DNA from: Candidatus Heimdallarchaeota archaeon
GTDB taxonomy: Archaea; Asgardarchaeota; Heimdallarchaeia; Heimdallarchaeales; Heimdallarchaeaceae
DNA length: 6,057 nucleotides
Assembly: GCA_023135215.1 (NCBI GenBank)
Contig: JAGLTP010000122.1
Coordinates: 1-6,057, forward strand
Direction of reading: 5' to 3'
Positions 1 through 4,584 of the stretch are shown one piece after another. Under the pieces are notes generated by a model. That model ran no database searches, was not told the DNA's origin, and worked only from the letters and a program-made list of their open reading frames with translations. Each line of letters opens with the position of its first letter. Within the stretch, counting starts at the first letter, position 1. Position numbers and translations under genes: made by a program.

Positions 1-3
1 GAA

Positions 4-534
4 ATGGTAAATAAAAGGGAATTCATTTTACCTAAGGCAAGTGAAATAAAAGATATCTATGCTGCTCAGATTTATATTCCCGTTTCATTAGCTGAAATAT
101 CGTTAGTAGATTCCAGAGGAAATGATCTAACGTTAAAAGGAATAGCTGAATCTGCTTTAGGAACTGAAGTTCATTTACTTTGTGAAATTTGCTTAGAACA
201 AAAATCTACTAAAATGTTATTTGTATCGACTCCTGATGTCTGTTCTGTCTGTGGTAAAGTCTTATGTCAAGATCATACAATAGAAGACTCAATTTCAAAG
301 AAAATAATATGTTCAAATCATGCAGTAGTATGCTCAAATTGTAAGAGCGTTATATCCTCAGACGATGCAACAAAATGTGATTTTTGTGATGATTTTAGTT
401 GCACAAATCATATAAACAAGTGCTCTTCCTGTGGGAAAAATATTTGTAAGAGACATGCAAAGGAGCATGTAAAGAAAGGTATGTTCAAAGAGGAAACACA
501 AATCTTGTGTCCTGATCATGCTAAAAGGAAGTGA
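4..534 (+). CDS. Multi-zinc-finger protein with ten Cys/His ligand doublets
   Basis: I do not recognise a named family. Residues 1-59 are free of Cys and His-pairs and look like a small mixed alpha/beta region; the remainder is built from ten ligand doublets: C60/C63, C80/C83, C88/H91, C103/H106, C110/C113, C125/C128, C133/H136, C140/C143, C148/H151 and C169/H172. The unit CxxC-x4-CxxH occurs three times (C80-H91, C125-H136, C140-H151). Twenty ligands could hold five zinc ions, probably in interleaved cross-brace or treble-clef fashion as in RING, B-box or AN1 fingers, but the pairing is inference. There is no signal peptide or membrane segment, so it is probably cytosolic, with a protein- or nucleic-acid-binding role. 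The stop codon overlaps the GTG start of the next gene by 4 bases, implying co-translation. The ATG at base 4 is preceded in frame by an open GAA codon and the window edge, so the true start could lie further upstream and no ribosome binding site can be assessed. Confidence 0.8.
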   Translation: MVNKREFILPKASEIKDIYAAQIYIPVSLAEISLVDSRGNDLTLKGIAESALGTEVHLLCEICLEQKSTKMLFVSTPDVCSVCGKVLCQDHTIEDSISKKIICSNHAVVCSNCKSVISSDDATKCDFCDDFSCTNHINKCSSCGKNICKRHAKEHVKKGMFKEETQILCPDHAKRK

Positions 535-1118
535 ATCTAATCTCTGCAAGGATTAAGAGAAGGCCCCCCTTAGTTATTCTACTGGTTGGATTGCCAGGAA
601 CAGGAAAGTCCACCTTAGCAAGAAAGATTGCAAGAAGATATAGAATAGAGCACATTAGTACTGATTCAGTTAGAAAAAGGATTTTCAAAGATGTGAGAGG
701 AGATTCTTTCGGAAGGGGTTCATATTCTGTTAGACAAAGGATGGTTGTTTATGATACAATATATTATGTCGTTTATACTCTTCTGAAACATGGTGTAGGG
801 TGTGTTCTTGATGGAACGTTTTATCAAGAACGACTTCGAAGTAAAGTAAAAAGAATAAGTGAACGATTCGAAGCTAAATTCTTGATGGTAATTGTAACAT
901 GTCCTGAAAGCCTTATTAGAAGAAGGTTCGAAGAAAGGGCAAAACGGAATCGAAAAACCTTAAGTGATGCTGATTCGAAGGTTTATGAAAAATTCAGAGA
1001 TATGTTTGAGCCTACCAAGTTAGATCATATTGAAGTTAATATGGCAACAGATCACAATAAAATTCTGGAAATGATTAGCAATGCTCTCTCAAAAAGAAGT
1101 AGTGAAGAAATTAACTGA
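531..1118 (+). CDS. P-loop kinase, AAA_33 / COG0645 type
   Basis: Predicted ATP-binding kinase of the zeta-toxin/polynucleotide-kinase-like P-loop group. The Walker A motif GLPGTGKST lies at residues 20-28; T44-D45 followed by VRKR is the usual substrate-side strand; the hydrophobic strand ending in D94 (VLDGTF) is the Walker-B-like position; the Arg-rich segment around 130-142 followed by SDAD and a C-terminal FEP (159-161) matches the lid and tail of COG0645 proteins as I know them. The start is a GTG sharing bases with the previous TGA stop (GTGA); the next Met is at residue 71, beyond the P-loop, so no later start is acceptable. Its 3' end overlaps the COG2187-type gene by 38 bases. In many bacteria this domain is the C-terminal half of a COG2187-COG0645 fusion, so the neighbour is its probable partner. 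The substrate is unknown. An antitoxin-linked zeta toxin is an alternative reading but no antitoxin gene is visible. Confidence 0.85.
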   Translation: MNLISARIKRRPPLVILLVGLPGTGKSTLARKIARRYRIEHISTDSVRKRIFKDVRGDSFGRGSYSVRQRMVVYDTIYYVVYTLLKHGVGCVLDGTFYQERLRSKVKRISERFEAKFLMVIVTCPESLIRRRFEERAKRNRKTLSDADSKVYEKFRDMFEPTKLDHIEVNMATDHNKILEMISNALSKRSSEEIN

Positions 1119-2070
1119 CCCAGCTAATTATCCACATGAAACTGAATCAGAGATTAAAGTTATTGAAACAAACATTAGTTGGGTTTTTCTAACTGGATTA
1201 TATGCTTATAAAATGAAGAAGAATATTAAATTCGGTGATGTATTAGATTTCTCAACTCTGGAAAATAGGCAAATTGTATGCCAAAATGAAATTACTCTAA
1301 ATAAACGTTTAGCGCCATCGATTTATTTAGGTGTAGAAGCGGTTGCTGAAAACGGAAAAATTAATCACACAGGGAAACCAGTTGAATATCTCGTAAAGAT
1401 GAAACAACTTCCTCAGGATTCTTTATTATCAAATAAATTGAAAGATTCAGGGAGTATAGAGAAGAGCACAATAAGAAGAATTGCTAATACTGTTGCAGAA
1501 TTCCATAAAAAAAATGCAGTTTATCCAGAATTTTCTATATTTGATTCCATTTATGAAAAGTGGGATGAAAATTTCAGAACTACACGAAAATATCCAAATT
1601 TCCCATATGATGATAATTTGGAAAAAAGAGTGTACAAATTTCTGAAGAACAATAAGAATTTCTGGGAAGAAAGAAAAGGTTTAGACAAGATAGTTGATGG
1701 TCACGGTGATTTGATTCTTGCAAATATTTTCGAACATGAAAACGAGATTCTTATCTTTGACTGTATCGAATTTAATGAAATGCTAAGGATACAAGACATA
1801 CTTGAAGAAGTATCCTTCTTGGCTATGGATTTAGATTATTTTGGATTGAATGCTTTGTCTGATTTATATCTCCAAACTTATTTAGAAAATATGAAAGATG
1901 AAATGTTAATCTCTTCCCCTTTCATTCAATTCTATAAATCATATAGAGCTTATGTAAGAGCGAAAGTTAATTGTTCTCTCTCTCTGCAAGATATCCCCGA
2001 AAAAGAAAAAGAACTATTAATGGAAACTACTGAAAAATACATGAAGTTAGCAACTTCTTATGAGTTTTAG
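1081..2070 (+). CDS. COG2187-family aminoglycoside phosphotransferase-fold kinase
   Basis: Kinase-like protein of the APH/choline-kinase fold. The N-terminus carries the family signature DPANYPHE (13-20), ETNISWVFLTG (29-39) and YAYKMKK (41-47, with a candidate ATP-contacting lysine), then LDFSTLENR (55-63) and LNKRLAPSIYLGV (73-85). The catalytic Brenner-type motif HGDLILAN has H208, D210 (catalytic base) and N215; the metal-binding strand follows as FDCIEFNE (226-233, D227), then the family-typical FLAMDL (246-251). YKSYRAYVRAKV near 285-296 also fits. Its 329 residues match the APH half of bacterial COG2187-COG0645 fusions. It should transfer the gamma-phosphate of ATP to a small hydroxylated molecule, but the substrate is not known for this family, and there is no reason to call it antibiotic resistance. 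The start at 1081 lies inside the preceding kinase gene and gives the usual N-terminal length; no strong Shine-Dalgarno precedes it, which suits translational coupling. Confidence 0.88.
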   Translation: MLSQKEVVKKLTDPANYPHETESEIKVIETNISWVFLTGLYAYKMKKNIKFGDVLDFSTLENRQIVCQNEITLNKRLAPSIYLGVEAVAENGKINHTGKPVEYLVKMKQLPQDSLLSNKLKDSGSIEKSTIRRIANTVAEFHKKNAVYPEFSIFDSIYEKWDENFRTTRKYPNFPYDDNLEKRVYKFLKNNKNFWEERKGLDKIVDGHGDLILANIFEHENEILIFDCIEFNEMLRIQDILEEVSFLAMDLDYFGLNALSDLYLQTYLENMKDEMLISSPFIQFYKSYRAYVRAKVNCSLSLQDIPEKEKELLMETTEKYMKLATSYEF

Positions 2071-2078
2071 GTTCATAT

Positions 2079-2084
2079 AGGTGG
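2079..2084 (+). promoter_or_regulatory. Ribosome binding site of nfo
   Basis: AGGTGG lies 8 bases before the ATG at 2093 and resembles the archaeal/bacterial Shine-Dalgarno GGTGA/GGAGG. It supports 2093 as the start. The ATG at 2089 is closer to it but opens a frame that ends after four codons. Confidence 0.6.
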
Positions 2085-2092
2085 TAAAATGA

Positions 2093-2944
2093 ATGGTATT
2101 TAGAGTTGGATGTCATGTGTCTATTTCTGGTTCAGTAGATTTTGCATTTGAAAGAGCAAAGAAACTCTGTTGCAATACTTTTCAAATCTTTACAAAAAAT
2201 CCAAGAGGATGGTCAGCAAAACAGCTAAATGAAAACGAGGTAAGAAGCTTCAAAAAACAACTAGAACAGAGGATTTTGTTCCCAATTATTAGTCATATCT
2301 CCTATCTCCCAAACCTTGCATCTCAGAGCAAGGAGATTTATGAAAAATCAATTAATTCGTTTCTCTTAGAACTTGACAGGAGTCTTACTCTAAGCATCCC
2401 ATATTTTATTGTACATGGTGGATCATATAAAGGAGGTACAAAAGAACAAGGTTTTGTAACCTATATTGACTCAATTCTGAAGGGTGTAGAAATTGCTAAT
2501 GGTAAGACTGTTATTTTAATCGAGAATTCATCTGGGGGTAAAAACTCTGTTAGCGGAGTTCTTCCAGATATTGAGAAAATATTAAATGAAATTAATGATA
2601 GGAAAGCTGTCCAAGTTTGCTTCGATACTTGTCATGCTTTTAGTGCAGGTTATGATTTAAAAAATAGAAAAGGAGTTTTTAATACTCTAGAAGAAATGCA
2701 ATCTACTATAGGTATAGAGAATGTTGCAATAATCCATGCTAATGATTCAAAAGGTGAGCTTGGATCACACAGAGATATCCATGAACATATTGGTTTAGGA
2801 AAGATTGGAGAAGCTGGTTTTAAAGAATTAGTTAATCATCCACTGTTGAGTAAAAAACCATGGATACTTGAAACTCCAGTAAATGAAACAAGAGGGGATT
2901 CTGACAATATAGATTATTTAAGAATGTTAAGAAATAAAGTGTAA
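2093..2944 (+). CDS. nfo: Endonuclease IV (AP endonuclease)
   Basis: Class II apurinic/apyrimidinic endonuclease of the Nfo/Apn1 family. It cuts the DNA backbone 5' of abasic sites in base excision repair, using a trinuclear zinc centre in a TIM barrel. All nine metal ligands known from the E. coli enzyme (H69, H109, E145, D179, H182, H216, D229, H231, E261) can be placed here with a constant shift of one: H68, H108, E144, D178, H181, H215, D228, H230 and E260. Supporting motifs are GCHVS (6-10), VHGGSYKG (107-114), CFDTCHAFSAGYD (176-188), HANDSK (215-220) and ETP (260-262). At 283 residues it is full length, so the gene should be active. It lies 22 bases after the COG2187-type gene and has its own ribosome binding site, so it is probably co-transcribed with the upstream genes although no functional link is evident. 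Its stop is 4 bases from the stop of the convergent membrane-protein gene. Confidence 0.97.
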   Translation: MVFRVGCHVSISGSVDFAFERAKKLCCNTFQIFTKNPRGWSAKQLNENEVRSFKKQLEQRILFPIISHISYLPNLASQSKEIYEKSINSFLLELDRSLTLSIPYFIVHGGSYKGGTKEQGFVTYIDSILKGVEIANGKTVILIENSSGGKNSVSGVLPDIEKILNEINDRKAVQVCFDTCHAFSAGYDLKNRKGVFNTLEEMQSTIGIENVAIIHANDSKGELGSHRDIHEHIGLGKIGEAGFKELVNHPLLSKKPWILETPVNETRGDSDNIDYLRMLRNKV

Positions 2945-2948
2945 GGGA

Positions 2949-3545
2949 TCAAATTCCCCATGTAAAGGGTGGAAAGAATACATTAAACACAATAACAAAT
3001 GCTGCTGCGAGAATCAAAGTGTACAAACCAGCTAGAAATGAAGGAGAAATTTTTGGTATTCTCTTTTCACCAGGACGAATATCAGTTTCTATTGCTTGTC
3101 CGGTTGATTCATCAAGTGCTTGACCTGTTGCCATCTCACTTACTATTTTCTTCTTCCTTAGTTCTTGTACGATTTCTTTAACTTCGTTAAATGTTGTCTG
3201 TTGTCTTGTTATTTTGTTCCTAAACCATATCCAAACGGTTTGCAACATATCTAATGAAGTTGAAAAACCATAAAGAAATGAAGAACCACCATAAATGAAG
3301 AGAAATAGAATGGTTGTACTTAATGATGCTGTATTGAATCCTGCACCAAAAGCAACTCCAGTTAACATTGCGCAGAACCATAAGATAGAAGCTAGTAACC
3401 ATGCAGCTAGAGGCATTTGCATCATTTTATCGTACCAGATTCCTGTTCTAGAAGATTCGAACGCATAACCACAGTAAGGACACTTGAAAGTAGAACTATC
3501 TTCCAGAAGGTCAATATCCCCAAGTTTGCAGAATTTACAATCCAT
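2949..3545 (-). CDS. Zinc-ribbon membrane protein with three predicted TM segments
   Basis: Function unknown. The N-terminus is a small zinc ribbon with ligands C3, C6, C22 and C25 (CxxC-x15-CxxC). Hydrophobic segments follow at about 45-67, 73-97 and 168-191. The 108-165 stretch between the second and third segments is hydrophilic, with a likely amphipathic helix (119-136) and many Lys/Arg (RNK, RKKK, EKR). By the positive-inside rule this loop and the zinc ribbon face the cytoplasm and the short C-terminal tail ends outside. There is no cleavable signal peptide. The ATG is supported by an AGGTG ribosome binding site 7 bases upstream and a TATA-like box further up, so it is probably transcribed separately from the GTPase gene, with 96 bases between the two coding regions. 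Possible roles are a membrane anchor or adaptor that binds a partner through the ribbon; nothing in the sequence decides this. Confidence 0.85.
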   Translation of the reverse strand: MDCKFCKLGDIDLLEDSSTFKCPYCGYAFESSRTGIWYDKMMQMPLAAWLLASILWFCAMLTGVAFGAGFNTASLSTTILFLFIYGGSSFLYGFSTSLDMLQTVWIWFRNKITRQQTTFNEVKEIVQELRKKKIVSEMATGQALDESTGQAIETDIRPGEKRIPKISPSFLAGLYTLILAAAFVIVFNVFFPPFTWGI

Positions 3546-3552
3546 TATATTA

Positions 3553-3557
3553 CACCT
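3553..3557 (-). promoter_or_regulatory. Ribosome binding site of the zinc-ribbon membrane protein gene
   Basis: On the minus strand this reads AGGTG, ending 7 bases before the ATG whose first base is 3545. The spacing and match support that start codon and show that the mRNA has a leader rather than being leaderless. Confidence 0.6.
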
Positions 3558-3584
3558 AACACTAAACAGTAATGAATCTGTTAT

Positions 3585-3594
3585 CTTTATAATT
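3585..3594 (-). promoter_or_regulatory. Candidate archaeal TATA box
   Basis: The minus strand reads AATTATAAAG here. An archaeal start site about 25 bases downstream would fall near 3560-3565, giving a leader of roughly 15-20 bases that still contains the AGGTG site. This geometry is typical of an archaeal promoter, and it sits in the 96-base gap after the GTPase gene. AT-rich DNA makes such matches common by chance, no convincing purine-rich BRE is seen upstream, and the start site has not been measured. Confidence 0.4.
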
Positions 3595-3641
3595 GTTGCG
3601 GAAGTAACTTGTTTTTAAGGATATTGTATAATGCTTACCAT

Positions 3642-4550
3642 TTAGATTAGGTATTCTAAGATAAAGGAATCTAAATCCCCATTTTCCAATATACTCTCAT
3701 CTTTTACTAAGAATTCTTGTATGAGAAAAGATAATCTTCTAGCTTCTGGTAATGCTGATTCTTTGGCAGCAGCAATTGTCACAATGTAGTCTTTCCCTTC
3801 AGAGATAAAGAAATAATGATTGTCTAATTTTATTACCTTAAATTTCTCTTGACCCAATAATTCATCAGAAAATCCACTTAAAGCGCGTAGATATCCAACG
3901 AACATACCTGCATCGTCAACGATTTCATTTGGATCATAAAGGTATGTAGGAGTACCTGAAGTATCTGTCACAATAATCGCAGAAGGTTTCATTTTTTGTT
4001 CTTCAACACTCTGCTTGATTTTTGAGAAAAACCATTTCATTGCAAACTCAACATTGGAGTTAGTTCTAATTGATGTTTTAAATATCTGAAATGAAATATT
4101 AGGAATAGAAGACATTTTTGTTAGTTCTAAATTCTCAATGATTTCATCTAATTTCATAGATTTTTGTAAGTCAGATTTATTTGCTAAAAATAATATTACT
4201 TTATCAGAAAAAATCCCCGGCAACCATTCATTAATTATAGTCCAAAACCATTTTTTAGCTTCTTCCAGAAGATTGGGATCAGATGAATCCAATATGAAAA
4301 TTATTCCAGCAGAAGTCATAACATAGGTTTCCCATAATTTTTCTCTATACTGGGCTTGACCTGATACATCAAAAATATTGAAAATAACATCTCCGATTTG
4401 TATTTGGTTGAATTTTAATCCTACAGTTGGTTTGGGTCTAGTGAATCGTTTATCCGATAACCAGTTAACTAATGTTGTTTTCCCTGCATAAGGTAACCCT
4501 ACTACAGTAATAGGAATACCTTTCTTTTTCAAATTCAGAATATCTTCCAT
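3642..4550 (-). CDS. Arf-like small GTPase fused to a C-terminal longin/roadblock-like domain
   Basis: Residues about 14-182 form an Arf/Ras-type G domain with every motif present: G1 GLPYAGKTT (18-26), G2 threonine in PTVG (T42), G3 DVSGQ (61-65, with Q65 at the catalytic glutamine position), G4 NKSD (124-127) and G5 around T159-S160. The run LWETY...GIIFILDSSD (72-91) is close to the Arf/Arl family rather than to Rab or Ras. There is no Gly2 for myristoylation, no amphipathic N-terminal helix and no C-terminal prenylation Cys, so any membrane contact must be indirect. Residues about 188-302 have a predicted strand-strand-helix-three strands-helix-helix order, like a longin or roadblock fold; this is judged by eye. 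Rag GTPases likewise carry a roadblock domain after the G domain. I start at 4550 (302 aa): GGGAG sits just upstream and the protein then begins near the first G-domain strand. A start at 4622 would add 24 residues and overlap the upstream gene by 38 bases. Probably co-transcribed with the helical protein, 34 bases upstream. Confidence 0.88.
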   Translation of the reverse strand: MEDILNLKKKGIPITVVGLPYAGKTTLVNWLSDKRFTRPKPTVGLKFNQIQIGDVIFNIFDVSGQAQYREKLWETYVMTSAGIIFILDSSDPNLLEEAKKWFWTIINEWLPGIFSDKVILFLANKSDLQKSMKLDEIIENLELTKMSSIPNISFQIFKTSIRTNSNVEFAMKWFFSKIKQSVEEQKMKPSAIIVTDTSGTPTYLYDPNEIVDDAGMFVGYLRALSGFSDELLGQEKFKVIKLDNHYFFISEGKDYIVTIAAAKESALPEARRLSFLIQEFLVKDESILENGDLDSFILEYLI

Positions 4551-4554
4551 ATAT

Positions 4555-4559
4555 CTCCC
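4555..4559 (-). promoter_or_regulatory. Ribosome binding site deciding the GTPase start
   Basis: The minus strand reads GGGAG followed by a 4-base spacer and the ATG beginning at 4550. The spacing is on the short side, but it is the best Shine-Dalgarno match near either candidate start and lies in the 34-base gap after the upstream stop codon, so it favours 4550 over the in-frame ATG at 4622. Confidence 0.55.
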
Positions 4560-4584
4560 ATAATACACAAACACAGATTCACGT

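Noticed and set aside
358..549. A 63-codon open frame on the minus strand
   Set aside because: It is antisense to the zinc-finger gene, and its Cys/Ile/Thr content is a by-product of that sequence.
531..1118. Reading the P-loop kinase as a zeta-type toxin
   Set aside because: No small antitoxin gene is adjacent and the motifs and APH-fold neighbour fit COG0645 better.
1975..1985. A CT dinucleotide run
   Set aside because: It is 11 bases long, lies inside the COG2187-type gene and simply encodes Ser-Leu-Ser-Leu; there is no array or repeat elsewhere.
1081..2070. Reading the APH-fold gene as aminoglycoside resistance
   Set aside because: The N-terminal and FDCIEFNE motifs place it in the COG2187 family, which is widespread and not tied to antibiotics; fold similarity alone does not imply resistance.
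2945..2958. Possible terminator hairpin GGGA...TCCC between the convergent genes
   Set aside because: The stem is only 4 base pairs with a 6-base loop and no T-run on either side; this is expected by chance.
2999..3402. Short open frames on both strands within the membrane-protein gene (2999-3181 plus, 3220-3402 minus)
   Set aside because: Both overlap a well supported coding region with a clear zinc ribbon and TM segments; neither shows motifs or a start signal.
4138..4326. A 62-codon open frame on the plus strand
   Set aside because: It is antisense to the G4-G3 region of the GTPase and has no independent support.
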